Of a stretch of 64,000 nucleotides of DNA, positions 29,599 through 40,053 are shown piece after piece (positions within the stretch are counted from its first letter, which is position 1; the number at the start of each line of letters is the position of its first letter). Below the pieces are notes generated by a model. It did not search any database, was not told where the DNA came from, and saw nothing but the letters and a program-made list of their open reading frames with translations. The position numbers were made by a program, and so were the translations under genes. This DNA comes from Pandoraea pulmonicola (lineage in GTDB: Bacteria; Pseudomonadota; Gammaproteobacteria; Burkholderiales; Burkholderiaceae), in contig NZ_CP010310.2 of the NCBI RefSeq assembly GCF_000815105.2, positions 5,084,001-5,148,000 on the forward strand. Direction: 5' to 3'.

Positions 29599-29622
29599 TT
29601 ACTCCGCACCCGACGCCCGCAT

Positions 29623-30216
29623 ATGGATTCGCGCAAAGACCGCACTCCCGGCCCCGCCGCCCGCAAACTGGTGATTCTCGATCGGGACGGCGTCATCAAC
29701 GTCGATTCCGATCAGTTCATCAAGTCGACCGACGAGTGGGTGCCGCTGCCCGGCAGCCTCGACGCCATCGGTCGCCTGAATCAGGCCGGTTACCGGGTGG
29801 TGGTCGCGACGAACCAGTCGGGCGTTGGCCGAGGACTGTTCGACATGGCGACGCTCGGGGCGATGCACGCGAAGATGTCGAAGCTGGTCGCTGCGGCCGG
29901 CGGGCGAATCGACGCGGTGTTCTTCTGTCCGCACACGTCGGCCGATGCATGCGACTGCCGCAAGCCCAAGCCCGGCCTGTTTCAGGAAATTGCACGGCGC
30001 TACGAGATCGACCTGACCGGCGTGCCGGCCGTGGGCGATTCGCTGCGCGATCTGCAGGCGGCCGCGGCCGTCGGCGCGCATCCGCATCTGGTGCTCACCG
30101 GCAAGGGCAAAAAGACGCTGGCGGACGGCAATCTGCCGGAGGGCACGCGCGTACACGACAGCCTCGCGGCGTTCGTGAAAGACCTGCTCGCCGAAGCCGA
30201 CGCCAAGGGCGCATGA
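29623..30216 (+). CDS. gmhB: D-glycero-beta-D-manno-heptose-1,7-bisphosphate 7-phosphatase
   Basis: A 197-residue HAD-family phosphatase of ADP-heptose synthesis for LPS inner core. The nucleophile motif is D20-x-D22 (VILDRDGVIN), followed by ATNQSGVGRG and the structural zinc site C102-P-H104...C110-D-C112. The GDSLRDLQAA motif carries the acidic metal ligand. It starts 24 bases after glyS and precedes plsC, a common betaproteobacterial order. Confidence 0.95.
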   Translation: MDSRKDRTPGPAARKLVILDRDGVINVDSDQFIKSTDEWVPLPGSLDAIGRLNQAGYRVVVATNQSGVGRGLFDMATLGAMHAKMSKLVAAAGGRIDAVFFCPHTSADACDCRKPKPGLFQEIARRYEIDLTGVPAVGDSLRDLQAAAAVGAHPHLVLTGKGKKTLADGNLPEGTRVHDSLAAFVKDLLAEADAKGA

Positions 30217-30300
30217 GCGGGGGCCATCGCAACACACAAGACGGCCACCCAATGGCATAGGACAATCGCTCAGGCGACCCACACCCGACACACCAGACCG

Positions 30301-31086
30301 ATGCTGCAACTTCGCTCGATTCTCTTCTTCATCTTCCAGATCGTCTGGACGATTCCGTACGCGATCGCGTGCATCGTATCGTTCCCGTTCCTCACGCGCG
30401 TACAGCGCTACTGGTTCGCGGTGGGCTGGTGCCGGGTCGTGCTGCACGTAGCCGACGCGCTGTGCGGCATTCGCTACCGCGTGATCGGCCGCGAGAACCT
30501 GCCCGACACGCCCGCGATCCTCCTCTCGAAGCACCAGTCGGCGTGGGAGACGATTGCGCTGCCCGCGCTCATGCCGCGCCCGCTGTGCTACGTGTTCAAG
30601 CGCGAGTTGCTCTATGTGCCGTTCTTCGGCTGGGCGCTCGGCCTGCTGAGCATGATTCACATCAACCGCAGCAAGGGCACGGACGCCTTCCAGTCGGTCG
30701 TGCAGCAAGGCCGGCAGCGGCTCGCGGAAGGCTCGTGGATCATCATGTTCCCCGAAGGCACGCGCACGAAGACCGGCTCGCGCAACAAATACAAGTCGGG
30801 CGGCGCCCGCCTGGCGGCGACGACCGGCACGCCGGTCGTGCCCGTGGCGCACAATGCCGGACGCGTCTGGCCGCGCAATTCGTTCACGAAATATCCGGGC
30901 GAAGTCATCGTCTCGATCGGTCCGGTGATCCCGACGGAGGGACGCACGGCCGAAGCCGTCAACGCCGATGTCGCCGAATGGATCGAGCGTGAAATGGTGC
31001 GCATCGACCCGGCTGCCTACACGTCGGAGCCGAAGGCCCGCACGTCCGACGCCACCGACGCCCCCGACACGACACCACGAACCTGA
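30301..31086 (+). CDS. plsC: 1-acyl-sn-glycerol-3-phosphate acyltransferase (PlsC)
   Basis: A 261-residue membrane-anchored acyltransferase that makes phosphatidic acid from lysophosphatidic acid. One N-terminal hydrophobic segment (about residues 8-30) is followed by the catalytic box, here H78-QSAW-E83 (HX4E rather than the textbook HX4D), and the glycerophosphate-binding FPEGTR at 150-155. The C-terminus is a short hydrophilic tail. The Asp-to-Glu form is worth noting but I believe it occurs in related enzymes. Confidence 0.93.
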   Translation: MLQLRSILFFIFQIVWTIPYAIACIVSFPFLTRVQRYWFAVGWCRVVLHVADALCGIRYRVIGRENLPDTPAILLSKHQSAWETIALPALMPRPLCYVFKRELLYVPFFGWALGLLSMIHINRSKGTDAFQSVVQQGRQRLAEGSWIIMFPEGTRTKTGSRNKYKSGGARLAATTGTPVVPVAHNAGRVWPRNSFTKYPGEVIVSIGPVIPTEGRTAEAVNADVAEWIEREMVRIDPAAYTSEPKARTSDATDAPDTTPRT

Positions 31087-31107
31087 TTCGCATTCCGAGA
31101 CCGTCTC

Positions 31108-32052
31108 ATGTCGAACGACCAGCCCGCCACCCGCGACACCCGCTCCCGGCATGAGACGCCTGCCCCCCAGATGGAGCTCGACCTGTTCGGCAGCCCCGGC
31201 GCCGAAACCAATGGCGTCGCCACCGACGTGTCCGCCGCCGTCGCGCCTGGTTCGGCCGCGCTGAGCCCTTCCGTTGTCGACACCGGCACCCTCCAGGCAC
31301 CGCCCGTCAGTCCGCGCCGCACGCCAGCCAACGGCGAACGCGTGATCGTGCTCGACGGACACGCGCTCTATTACCGTTTCAAGCGCTCGTCGCGCCGCAC
31401 CATCGGTTTCATCATCGACGAGTCGGGCCTCGCCGTGACGGCCCCCCGCTGGGTCACACTGGTCGACGTCGAAGCCGCCATCGTCGAGAAGAAGCGGTGG
31501 ATCTTCAACAAGATCGCCGAGTTCCGCGAGCGCGCCGCACAGCGCGTAATCCCGCGCGTGAACTGGATCGACGGCGCCACGCTACCGTACCTCGGCCACA
31601 CCTTGACCGTGCGGCTGGGCGGGCGCGCCGGCGCGACGCAATACGACATCCATACGCATACGCTGTGGCTCGATCTGCCGCCACAGGCTGCCCCCGAGCA
31701 AATGCGCGATCGCGTACAGGGCTGGCTGCAGCAGGAAGCTCGCAAGCTCTTCACCACGCGGCTGGAAGTCTACGGCGAGCGGCTCGGCGTGCGCTACAGC
31801 GCGCTGGGACTGTCCTCGGCGGCGACGCGCTGGGGAAGCTGCAGCGCCGACGGACGCATCCGGCTGAACTGGCGTCTGATTCACTTCCCGCTCGGCGTGA
31901 TCGATTACGTGGTCGCGCACGAACTGGCGCATCTGAAGGAGATGAATCACGGCCCACGCTTCTGGCAGGCCGTGGCGTCGATCTTCCCGGAGTTCGAGGC
32001 CGCACGCGATGCACTCAAGTCGCACGCGCCCGAGTGGCTGCCGGAATTCTGA
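31108..32052 (+). CDS. YgjP-like zinc metallopeptidase (DUF45/M48-related)
   Basis: A 314-residue protein. Residues 1-75 are low-complexity (Pro/Ala/Thr/Ser-rich) and probably disordered. The rest matches the YgjP/DUF45 family, with the zinc-binding HELAH at 271-275 and a third ligand likely H281 (MNHGPRFW). The family marker RWGSCSADGRIRLNWRLI precedes it. Substrates are unknown. It starts 21 bases after plsC and is probably co-transcribed. Confidence 0.9.
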   Translation: MSNDQPATRDTRSRHETPAPQMELDLFGSPGAETNGVATDVSAAVAPGSAALSPSVVDTGTLQAPPVSPRRTPANGERVIVLDGHALYYRFKRSSRRTIGFIIDESGLAVTAPRWVTLVDVEAAIVEKKRWIFNKIAEFRERAAQRVIPRVNWIDGATLPYLGHTLTVRLGGRAGATQYDIHTHTLWLDLPPQAAPEQMRDRVQGWLQQEARKLFTTRLEVYGERLGVRYSALGLSSAATRWGSCSADGRIRLNWRLIHFPLGVIDYVVAHELAHLKEMNHGPRFWQAVASIFPEFEAARDALKSHAPEWLPEF

Positions 32053-32162
32053 CCCCGCACAGCCGTCACCACGAAGATTGTTTCAACGCTGCATGAACTC
32101 GGCTCATTTTCATGGTCACGGGTACAATCGAGGCTTCGTTGTCCCCACCCCGTGAAAACACC

Positions 32163-32564
32163 ATGCGAATGCTCCATACCATGCTGCGCGTCGGCGACCT
32201 GCAGCGCTCGATCGATTTCTATACGCGTGTGCTCGGCATGCAACTGCTGCGTCAAAGCGAGAACACCGAATACAAGTACACGCTGGCCTTCGTCGGCTAC
32301 GGCGCCGAGTCGGAGAACACCGTGCTCGAACTGACGTACAACTGGGGCGTGGAAAAGTATGAGATCGGCACCGCCTTCGGCCATCTGGCCGTGGAAGTCG
32401 ACGACGCCTACAAGGCCTGCGACACGATCCGCGCCGCCGGCGGCAAGGTGACGCGCGAAGCCGGTCCCGTCAAGGGCGGCACCACCGTCATCGCCTTCGT
32501 GGAAGACCCCGACGGCTACAAGATCGAACTGATCCAGAAACGCTCGGCCAAGGGCGATCTGTAA
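32163..32564 (+). CDS. gloA: Lactoylglutathione lyase (glyoxalase I)
   Basis: A 133-residue enzyme that converts the methylglyoxal-glutathione hemithioacetal to S-lactoylglutathione. All four metal ligands of the E. coli enzyme are at identical positions: H5, E56, H74 and E122. Length and lack of extra loops fit the Ni/Co-dependent class. The frame is open from 32112, but the ATG at 32163 gives the conserved start [10 protein letters not shown]. It is the last plus-strand gene before the convergent rubredoxin gene. Confidence 0.97.
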   Translation: MRMLHTMLRVGDLQRSIDFYTRVLGMQLLRQSENTEYKYTLAFVGYGAESENTVLELTYNWGVEKYEIGTAFGHLAVEVDDAYKACDTIRAAGGKVTREAGPVKGGTTVIAFVEDPDGYKIELIQKRSAKGDL

Positions 32565-32675
32565 GCAAGGGCATGTCGTGGCGCCTCGCGCGCCGCATGG
32601 CCTCTTGCCTTGTGCCTCGCATCATATGCATCGTGGCATCGTGCCGGTCGCTTCCAAGCGGACCGGCGCGACACA

Positions 32676-33113
32676 TCAGAACTCCACCATCGCGAAATCT
32701 TCCTTGCCCACGTCGCACAGCGGGCAACGCCAGTCCGCCGGCACATCCTCCCAGCGCGTTCCCGGCGCAATGCCGTCCTCGGGATAACCGGCCGCTTCAT
32801 CGTAAATCCAGCCACAGATCACGCAGACCCATTGGCGCGACGCCACCTCGGCTCCCGCTGCGCTACTGCGCTTTTCGTCCTGCGCTGCCGACGCAACGAC
32901 GCCGCTAGGTGCACCTGGGTCGAGCAACGTAAATACGAGCGGCGATTCGGTACCCGAAGCGTCGCGCCGCGGCGTATTGAGATGAGTTTGCAACGCGGCA
33001 AGCAGCGCCTGCGCTTCGTCGCGGGTGAGATCGATCCAGAACGGGTCGCCAGCCCCGTCGTTGAGCCTGGACGGAGAAAACTGGAGTTCGACGGCAGAGC
33101 CTTTCTTGTACAT
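32676..33113 (-). CDS. Rubredoxin-domain protein with novel N-terminal region
   Basis: A 145-residue protein. The last 50 residues are a full rubredoxin: C97-V-I-C100-G-W and C130-P-L-C133 bind one iron, with the usual [10 protein letters not shown] and WRCPLC. The first 50 residues ([20 protein letters not shown], then a predicted helix rich in Ala/Leu) form a separate small module I do not recognise, joined by a Ser/Ala linker. It may be an electron carrier docked to a partner through that module. The frame is open to 33503, but only the ATG at 33113 starts protein-like sequence. It is monocistronic, convergent with gloA and divergent from the EamA gene. Confidence 0.8.
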   Translation of the reverse strand: MYKKGSAVELQFSPSRLNDGAGDPFWIDLTRDEAQALLAALQTHLNTPRRDASGTESPLVFTLLDPGAPSGVVASAAQDEKRSSAAGAEVASRQWVCVICGWIYDEAAGYPEDGIAPGTRWEDVPADWRCPLCDVGKEDFAMVEF

Positions 33114-33351
33114 ACGAAACGCGGAAATGAAGCTGTAGCGGCCGCCGCACGACGCAGCGGCCCGCGCCGAGCATTGTATCGGCGCCGTGGCGTGCAATAA
33201 ATCGAGAAATCGGGGAGACATTGTGCCGCACGACGCAACAATGATTACCCCTGCCGTCCGCACCAGAATGACGCCGCTCAGGTCGGGATCGGAGACAATG
33301 TTCGGCACTCGCGCATCGTGCTCACGATGCATCGTTTTCCGAACGAACGCC

Positions 33352-34242
33352 ATGACAACCACAACGCGCCAGATCGATGCCGCCGCACTCGCCACCATGG
33401 TGGCGCTGTGCGCCGTATGGGGCGGCCAGCAGGTCGCCATCAAACTCGCCGTGCCCGCGGTGCCGGCCGTGCTGCAGGCCGGCTTGCGCTCGGTCATCGC
33501 CACGGCGCTCGTCGGCGCCTGGATGTTATGGCGACGTCAGAAGCTGCTCACCGGCGAAGGCACGCTGCCGGCGGGCATTCTCGCCGGTGTGCTGTTCTCG
33601 GCGGAGTTTCTCTGCATCTTCGAAGGGCTCACGTACACGAGCGCATCGCGAATGGCGATCTTCGTGTACTCGGCCCCTTGCTTCACGGCCATCGGTCTGC
33701 ACTGGACCGTGCCCAGCGAACGGTTGCGGACGACGCAGTGGTTCGGCATGGCGCTAGCGTTCTGCGGCATCGTCGTGGCGTTCTCCGACGGTGGCAGTAC
33801 GAATCTCGCCACGACCTGGCCAGGCGATCTGCTGGGCATTCTGGCGGGTGCGTTGTGGGGGATGACGACGGTGGTGGTGCGCGCGTCGCGGCTGGCAACG
33901 GCCGCCCCGTCCAAGACACTGCTCTATCAGATTGCCGTGTCTGCCGTGCTGCTGAGCGCACTGGCGCTCGTAACGGGCAACGTGCACGTCGGCCCCATGA
34001 CGTCGACGACCTGGTTGAGCCTCATCTACCAGTCCGTCGGCGTGGCGTTCGCGAGCTACCTGATCTGGTTCTGGCTGCTTACGCGCTACAGCGCCGCCCG
34101 GCTCGCGTCGTTCTCGTTCCTCAGCCCGCTGTTCGGCGTCACCTTCGGCGTGCTGGTGCTCGGCGAGTCGATCGGCTTGCGCTTCGTCGGCGCCGTCGTG
34201 CTGGTGTTCGTCGGAATCAGTCTTGTGAACCGGCGCCGCTGA
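33352..34242 (+). CDS. EamA/DMT family transporter
   Basis: A 296-residue inner-membrane protein with about ten hydrophobic segments in two EamA repeats ([15 protein letters not shown] at about 21 and [19 protein letters not shown] at about 162). This is the drug/metabolite transporter fold; substrate unknown. The start at 33352 (MTTTTRQID) leaves a short cytoplasmic head; an upstream in-frame codon at 33187 adds non-membrane, shadow-like sequence. Its 3' end overlaps the convergent rsmA gene by 26 bases. Confidence 0.85.
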   Translation: MTTTTRQIDAAALATMVALCAVWGGQQVAIKLAVPAVPAVLQAGLRSVIATALVGAWMLWRRQKLLTGEGTLPAGILAGVLFSAEFLCIFEGLTYTSASRMAIFVYSAPCFTAIGLHWTVPSERLRTTQWFGMALAFCGIVVAFSDGGSTNLATTWPGDLLGILAGALWGMTTVVVRASRLATAAPSKTLLYQIAVSAVLLSALALVTGNVHVGPMTSTTWLSLIYQSVGVAFASYLIWFWLLTRYSAARLASFSFLSPLFGVTFGVLVLGESIGLRFVGAVVLVFVGISLVNRRR

Positions 34243-35059
34243 CCGCGCGGATCGCGCGTGCGAGGTTCACGTATTCGTCGACCGGCACGTCTTCGGCGCG
34301 ACGGGTGAGGTCGAAGCCGAGCGCGTCGAAATCGACCCGGTCGCGATAGCTGTGCAACGTGTTGCGCAGCATCTTGCGACGCTGCGAGAAGGCTTGCGCA
34401 ACCACCGCTTCGAAGACGTCGAGATCGACCTGCGGCAAGTCGGCCACCGCGCGAGGAATCATGCGCACCACGGCGGAATCGACTTTCGGCGGCGGATTGA
34501 ACGCGTCGGGCGGCACGTCGAGCACCTTGTCCATCCAGTAACGGTACTGGAGCATGACCGACAACCGGCTATAGTTACTCGAGCCGGCGGGCGCCACCAT
34601 GCGTTCGACCACTTCGTTCTGCAACATGAAGTGCTGGTCGCGTACGAGCGTCGCATAGCGCATCAGGTGGAACAGCAGTGGGCTCGAAATGTTGTACGGC
34701 AGGTTGCCGACGATGCGCAGGGGCGCTTCGTCGCGGCGATCGTCGGGCACCAGCGAGCCGAAATCGAAGTCGAGCGCATCGCCCGCATGCACGCTCACGC
34801 GTTCGCCGAACTTGCGCGTCAGGCGCGCGACCAGATCGCGATCGAGTTCGACCACGTGCAGATGCGAGAGCCACTCGGTGAGCGGCGTCGTGAGCGCGCC
34901 CAGGCCCGGGCCGATTTCGACCATCAGGTCATCGGTGCGCGGCGAGATGGCGCTCACGATCGCGTCGATCACGCCCATATCGACGAGAAAGTTCTGACCA
35001 AAACGTTTGCGCGCCACGTGGCCCTGTTGGACGCCCGTGCGCTTCGTTGCGCTACTCAT
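34217..35059 (-). CDS. rsmA: 16S rRNA (adenine1518/1519-N6)-dimethyltransferase
   Basis: A 280-residue SAM-dependent enzyme (KsgA) that dimethylates two adjacent adenines in helix 45 of 16S rRNA, a late check in 30S assembly. Visible are the conserved [11 protein letters not shown] start, the SAM motif [11 protein letters not shown] and the catalytic [10 protein letters not shown]. It is the last gene of lptD-surA-pdxA-rsmA, 9 bases after pdxA, the classic order. Its end overlaps the EamA gene tail. Confidence 0.97.
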   Translation of the reverse strand: MSSATKRTGVQQGHVARKRFGQNFLVDMGVIDAIVSAISPRTDDLMVEIGPGLGALTTPLTEWLSHLHVVELDRDLVARLTRKFGERVSVHAGDALDFDFGSLVPDDRRDEAPLRIVGNLPYNISSPLLFHLMRYATLVRDQHFMLQNEVVERMVAPAGSSNYSRLSVMLQYRYWMDKVLDVPPDAFNPPPKVDSAVVRMIPRAVADLPQVDLDVFEAVVAQAFSQRRKMLRNTLHSYRDRVDFDALGFDLTRRAEDVPVDEYVNLARAIRAVSGAGSQD

Positions 35060-35068
35060 GTGAATTCC

Positions 35069-36127
35069 TTAAGAACGCGGTGGACGCGTCGTCGTCGCGG
35101 CGGCGGTCGATTGTGCGTGTGTGGCGGCGTTGGCGGCCATTGTCGCCGCCGTGCGGAGCGCTTCGAGCAGGCTGCCGCTCTCGGCTTGCCCGGTCCCGGC
35201 GAGGTCGAGCGCCGTGCCGTGGTCCACCGACGTGCGGATGATCGGCAGGCCGAGCGTGATATTCACCCCCGCGCCGAAGCTCGCGTACTTGAGCACCGGC
35301 AGGCCCTGGTCGTGATACATCGCGAGCACCGCATCGGCGCCTTCGAGATGCCGCGGCTGGAACAGCGTATCGGCCGGGTACGGGCCGTGCGCGTCGATGC
35401 CCGCCGCGCAGGCGTCCGCCAGCGCCGGGGTGATGACGTCGATTTCCTCGCGGCCGAGATAGCCCGACTCTCCCGCGTGCGGATTCAGGCCCGTCACGAG
35501 AATGCGCGGGCGCGTCACGCCGAAATGACGCATCAGATCCTGATTCAGGATGACCAGCGTCTCGAGCAGTTCATCGCGGTGGATGGCGCCCGGAACCTGC
35601 GCGAGCGGCAGATGCGTCGTGGCGAGCGCCACGCGCAGCCCGCCGCCGGCGAGCATCATGACGACGCGCGGCGTGCCGGTGCGTTCGGCGAGATACTCGG
35701 TGTGTCCGGTGAAGGGCACGCCGCAATCGTTGATCGTGCTCTTTTGCAGCGGGGCCGTGACGATGGCGTCGTAGGCGCCGGCAAGCGCGCCGTCGATGGC
35801 GTCGTCGAGCAAGGCAAGCACATAGCGACCATTGGCGGCGTCGAGTCGCCCCGGCTGCGATGCGACCGCGAGCGGATGGTGCACGACGCGCACTCGGCCG
35901 CCAACCAGCAGATCCTGCCATGCGTCGCCCAACCCCATGGCCTGCGCGCGCGCGGCAAGCAGCGAGTCGTCGCCGAGGACGGCGAACCGGCACCGATCGA
36001 GGGAAGCGACGGCAGTGACCTCCGGCGAAGCAAGGCACTTCACGAGCGCCTGCACCGTCAACTCCGGCCCGACACCCGCCGGTTCACCCGTGGTGATGGC
36101 GAGGACGAAGGACCGGTCGGAAGTCAT
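35069..36127 (-). CDS. pdxA: 4-hydroxythreonine-4-phosphate dehydrogenase
   Basis: A 352-residue NAD-dependent, metal-binding enzyme of pyridoxal phosphate synthesis. It has [12 protein letters not shown] at the start, the substrate motif [12 protein letters not shown], and the three metal histidines in [15 protein letters not shown] and [11 protein letters not shown]. The C-terminal 20 residues are an Ala/Thr-rich tail. It starts 42 bases after surA. Confidence 0.97.
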   Translation of the reverse strand: MTSDRSFVLAITTGEPAGVGPELTVQALVKCLASPEVTAVASLDRCRFAVLGDDSLLAARAQAMGLGDAWQDLLVGGRVRVVHHPLAVASQPGRLDAANGRYVLALLDDAIDGALAGAYDAIVTAPLQKSTINDCGVPFTGHTEYLAERTGTPRVVMMLAGGGLRVALATTHLPLAQVPGAIHRDELLETLVILNQDLMRHFGVTRPRILVTGLNPHAGESGYLGREEIDVITPALADACAAGIDAHGPYPADTLFQPRHLEGADAVLAMYHDQGLPVLKYASFGAGVNITLGLPIIRTSVDHGTALDLAGTGQAESGSLLEALRTAATMAANAATHAQSTAAATTTRPPRS

Positions 36128-36169
36128 GCCTGAAAGGATGGGAGGTTGGCGATACGTCTCACGCAGCGC

Positions 36170-37537
36170 TTACTGCTGCGCGGTGTTCAGACGATAATCG
36201 ACATAGGCGCTATCGCGCAATTGCTGCAACCAGTCGCGATACTGCTGTTCCGCCTTGCGGTTGCGCAGCTCCTGCATCGCCAGATTGCGCTCCTGGTCGC
36301 CCGAGACCTGCGATTCGCGATGACCCAGCACCTGGATCAGGTGGTAGCCGTACTCCGAGCGCACCGGATCGCTGATCTGGCCGTCCTTGAGTTCCGACAT
36401 CGCGCGCTCGAACGCCGGCACCGTCTCGCCCGGCGAGATCCAGCCGAGATCGCCGCCCTGGGCGGCCGAGCCGTCCACCGAGTTCTTCCTGGCGAGATCG
36501 GCAAAGTCGGCCTTGCCCGCTTCGATCTGGGCCTTGAAGTCGGCAAGCTTCTGGCGCGCCTGGGCTTCGGACACGCCGTCGCCCACGCGAATCAGGATAT
36601 GGCGGGCGTGAATCTGCGGCACCGTCATGCCCTGCTCGCCGCCCTGCTTGCGCGTCTCGACCAGTTTGATGACGTGGAAGCCGTTGTTGCTGCGCAGCAC
36701 CTGCGGCACGAGCGTGCCGGGTTTCAGCGTCTTCACCTGGTTCAGATAGAGATCGGGAATACGTTCGGGGATGCGATAGCCCATGTCGCCACCGTTAGCG
36801 GCGTCGGACGCATCCGAATATTGCTTGGCCAGCGCCGCGAAATCGCCGCCGGCCTTCGCCTTGTCCAACGCTTCGTTGGCCTTCTTCTGTGCGGCCTCGA
36901 CCTGCTCGGGCGTCGCACCGTCGGGCAGTTTCACGAGAATTTCGCTGATGCGGTACTCGTTTTCCGACGGCGCCGCCGAGGCGCCGCGCTGTGCGGCGAG
37001 GAACGCGTTGATTTCCGATTCGCTCACCTGGATCTGGCTATCGACTTCTCGGTCGCGCAGGCGCGCCAGAATGATCTGTTCGCGCACTTCCTTGCGGAAC
37101 GCTTCCCAGGGCACACCGGCTTCCTTCAGTTGCGCCTTGTATTGATCGACGCTCAGGCGGTTGTCGGCGGCAATACGCTGCAGCGCCTGTTCGACGTCGG
37201 CATCCTTCACGACGATGCCGTCTTCCTTCGCCCGCTGGAGTTGCACCTGCGTGACGATCATCTGTTCGAGCGCCTGACGCTGCAGCGTGTCGGCGTCCGG
37301 AATCGAGCGCTTGGCGAGCGTGAGCTGATGCTTGGCCTCCTCGATACGCGCGTCCAGCTCCTTGCGGGTGATCACGCTGTCGTTGACCACGGCGACGATG
37401 GAATCGACCGGACGTGTCGACGACGCGGGCGCCCCGGCCGAGCTGGCGCTCACCGGTGCCGGCTGCGCTACCGCCACCCCGGCGACAAGACATAGGCCCG
37501 CCAGCAGCGAGGCACGCTTCACAAACATGTCATTCAT
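36170..37537 (-). CDS. surA: Periplasmic chaperone and peptidyl-prolyl isomerase SurA
   Basis: A 455-residue chaperone for outer-membrane proteins, including LptD. A signal peptide ends near residue 24 (AVA before QP). The N-terminal chaperone module (VDSIVAVVNDSVITRKELDARI) is followed by two parvulin domains, the second with GGDLGWISPGETVPAFE. The ATG at 37537 overlaps the end of lptD by eight bases; a second ATG at 37528 (MFVKRASL) just after the lptD stop is equally plausible. Coupling to lptD fits its known client. Confidence 0.95.
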   Translation of the reverse strand: MNDMFVKRASLLAGLCLVAGVAVAQPAPVSASSAGAPASSTRPVDSIVAVVNDSVITRKELDARIEEAKHQLTLAKRSIPDADTLQRQALEQMIVTQVQLQRAKEDGIVVKDADVEQALQRIAADNRLSVDQYKAQLKEAGVPWEAFRKEVREQIILARLRDREVDSQIQVSESEINAFLAAQRGASAAPSENEYRISEILVKLPDGATPEQVEAAQKKANEALDKAKAGGDFAALAKQYSDASDAANGGDMGYRIPERIPDLYLNQVKTLKPGTLVPQVLRSNNGFHVIKLVETRKQGGEQGMTVPQIHARHILIRVGDGVSEAQARQKLADFKAQIEAGKADFADLARKNSVDGSAAQGGDLGWISPGETVPAFERAMSELKDGQISDPVRSEYGYHLIQVLGHRESQVSGDQERNLAMQELRNRKAEQQYRDWLQQLRDSAYVDYRLNTAQQ

Positions 37538-39890
37538 AGTTGCTGAATCGAGAAGGAATCTGGTTCGTCGGCGGCGACTGGTAGCCTGGCACACCGATCT
37601 TGAAGGCTTCCGTGGCGCTGTTGCCCGACTTGGCCAAGCCCTTCAACTCCAACTGGCCGAAGAAGCGTGTCGTCGTCGTCGTGGCGTTGGTCGCATAGCG
37701 CTGAGCCCCGACCCGGAAGGCCCAGCAGTCGGCATCATACTCGAATCCTACCAGGGCATCGACGAACGTCTTGTCGCTGATGCTGTAGTTCAAACGGCTG
37801 ACGATCCCTAAGCGAGGTGTGATCGGCCATTGCCCTGAAAGTTCGATCTGGTTGATCGGGCTGGTCGTCAGCACCGTCTGCCCGACGACGGGCGGCGGAT
37901 TGCGCAGGTAACGGTAATACAGGTTCAATACGTGGCGTTCTCCGGGGCGCCACGTCACGCCGACGTCCGAACGCTTGAACTGCGAGGTGTTCGGGCTGTA
38001 TTGAACGGCCGTGTTGAACGTGATGTTGCTGTAGAGCAGTGCAGAGCCACCAACCAGGAAGTCGGACACACCGACGTCTTCCGGCACACCACCAGGCATC
38101 GTCACGCGCGATTGCTGGATGTTGTAGCGCTGTGCGTACCAGACGCGGGCGCGCTCGATCCCCGACTCCGCATCGATCAGGCGGGAGGTCAGCGCCATCG
38201 TGACGCGGTTGGCGTCCTGAATGCGGTCGACACCGATGAACGAATTTTCGCTGAAAATTTCAGCGAGGTTAAAGTCGGACACCGCACTGTCGAAAATCGG
38301 AATCGAACTCTGGTTTCGATAAGGCGTGTAGACGTAGAACAGGCGCGGCTCCAACGTCTGTTTCATAGCCGATCCGAACAAACTGACCGGGCGCTCGAAC
38401 GTCAGTCCGGTATCCAGGCTGATCGTCGGTACCGTGCGCGTGATCGACGATTGCATGGTCGAGTTGTTTGGGTAATCGACGTTGTACGAGGCGGCATTGA
38501 AGATCACCTTCGGCACAACGAAGTAGCCCGGCGTCAGGATCGGGTAGCTCAACGTCGGTTGTGCGTACAGTCGCTCACCATTCGGCTGACCGGTCCACGA
38601 GGCGATCTGGAACCGGTTGTACCGGACCGGCATCGTGAAGTCGAAGCCGTGGAAATCCAGCTTGCTGTACGAGGCCGACAGTTCCGGCACCGACTCGTAT
38701 TGAGGCGAGCTTGGGGCCAGCGTTTGGTATTTCAGCACTCGAGCGAGGAACGACCAATTGCCGTAACTCCACGTCAATCCGGCTTCCCGGTTATACACGC
38801 GCTGCACGCCGGTCTGGAAATTGGTACTCGACCCAAAGTCGTCTGGATATGTGTCGTCAGACACCTTCGTAAAGTTGACGTAGGCATTGACGCCATAACC
38901 GAGGGACTGGCTATGCTGCCACGTAAACGTATAACGGGCGTCGCCCGTCACGCGATCCTTCGGCAGGTATTCGATATGGAACAACCCGCCGTAGGTCGGC
39001 TCCATATACCGGAAGTCGCCGTTGAGCATCACGCCGCGCTTCGTCAGGAAGCGCGGAGCAATCGTCAGATCGCGGTTCGGCGCAATGTTGAAATAGTACG
39101 GCGTCATCAGTTCGAAGCCGGTCCGAGTCGACTGCGAGAACGTGGGCGCCAGAAAGCCTGAACGCCGCTCGGTCGACGTCGGAAACGACAGGTACGGACT
39201 GGCGAAAATCGGCACCCCCTGAAAGAACAGGATGCCGTTATAGGCCGTACCTTCCTGCCGCTCCTGATCGAATTCGAACTCGGACGCCTTGATGTACCAG
39301 GCAGGCGTCTTGTCCTCGTCCGTACACGCACAGCCGGAATACGTGCCGCGCTGCAGCGTTACGACGTTGTTCGCCTCGATGTCGCCGCGCTCGGACTTGC
39401 CGCCGCCGCCCGACACGAGCTTGTAAGTCGGCGTAAGCATGTAACCGTCGCCGGCGCCCGTATACATATGAGCTTCGGGTCCGATGAACAGGTTGCCGCC
39501 CTGCGACAGGTGGGCATTGCCATGCGCCACGACCTCGTCCGTGTCCTGATCGTAGGTCAGACGGTCGCCCTTCACGAACGAACGGTACTTGCGCGCCTCG
39601 GCGTCGCCGTCGACCGTTGCGTCGACATTGGTCCGGCCGGTGAGATGCATGCCGCGCACGTACATCGGCACGTCCTCTCCCGCGCCGAGAGGGTTGTCGA
39701 CGAGCGCTGGCACTGTGCGCAACACGAGGCCGTCGCTCTTGGCAATGTCGGGAGGAGGGGCTTCCTGCGCACCGGCGATCGAACACCACACTCCGGGGAC
39801 GGAGAGCAGCAATGCCAGCGGCTTGCGCCGCGTGCGCATCAGGCGCCGCAGCGGAGAAACATCATTCGTATGGACTCGTTTATGCGGCAT
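37530..39890 (-). CDS. lptD: LPS-assembly protein LptD
   Basis: A 786-residue outer-membrane beta-barrel that, with LptE, inserts LPS in the outer leaflet. The signal peptide ends near residue 41 (AGA before QE). An OstA/jelly-roll domain of about 200 residues follows (FVKGDRLTYDQDTDEVVAHG), then the barrel with many aromatic-rich strands. Cysteines in GCACTDED and YDADCWAF are candidates for the maturation disulphides. The frame is open to 40184, but the ATG at 39890 fits family size; M18 is an alternative. lptE is also in this window (51592). Confidence 0.95.
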   Translation of the reverse strand: MPHKRVHTNDVSPLRRLMRTRRKPLALLLSVPGVWCSIAGAQEAPPPDIAKSDGLVLRTVPALVDNPLGAGEDVPMYVRGMHLTGRTNVDATVDGDAEARKYRSFVKGDRLTYDQDTDEVVAHGNAHLSQGGNLFIGPEAHMYTGAGDGYMLTPTYKLVSGGGGKSERGDIEANNVVTLQRGTYSGCACTDEDKTPAWYIKASEFEFDQERQEGTAYNGILFFQGVPIFASPYLSFPTSTERRSGFLAPTFSQSTRTGFELMTPYYFNIAPNRDLTIAPRFLTKRGVMLNGDFRYMEPTYGGLFHIEYLPKDRVTGDARYTFTWQHSQSLGYGVNAYVNFTKVSDDTYPDDFGSSTNFQTGVQRVYNREAGLTWSYGNWSFLARVLKYQTLAPSSPQYESVPELSASYSKLDFHGFDFTMPVRYNRFQIASWTGQPNGERLYAQPTLSYPILTPGYFVVPKVIFNAASYNVDYPNNSTMQSSITRTVPTISLDTGLTFERPVSLFGSAMKQTLEPRLFYVYTPYRNQSSIPIFDSAVSDFNLAEIFSENSFIGVDRIQDANRVTMALTSRLIDAESGIERARVWYAQRYNIQQSRVTMPGGVPEDVGVSDFLVGGSALLYSNITFNTAVQYSPNTSQFKRSDVGVTWRPGERHVLNLYYRYLRNPPPVVGQTVLTTSPINQIELSGQWPITPRLGIVSRLNYSISDKTFVDALVGFEYDADCWAFRVGAQRYATNATTTTTRFFGQLELKGLAKSGNSATEAFKIGVPGYQSPPTNQIPSRFSNYE

Positions 39891-40053
39891 GTACGCAAAC
39901 AGCGAGACAATCGAGGCGCCGCTTGCGGGCAGCCAATCCCGCCTGTCCGCGCGGCATTGCCGGGACATTCGGGACGGTCGATCGAGGTCGAGAAACGGGG
40001 CGTCGGGAAAACATGATCGGGTATTATATGGCAAGACGTTTACGGCCCCCATC

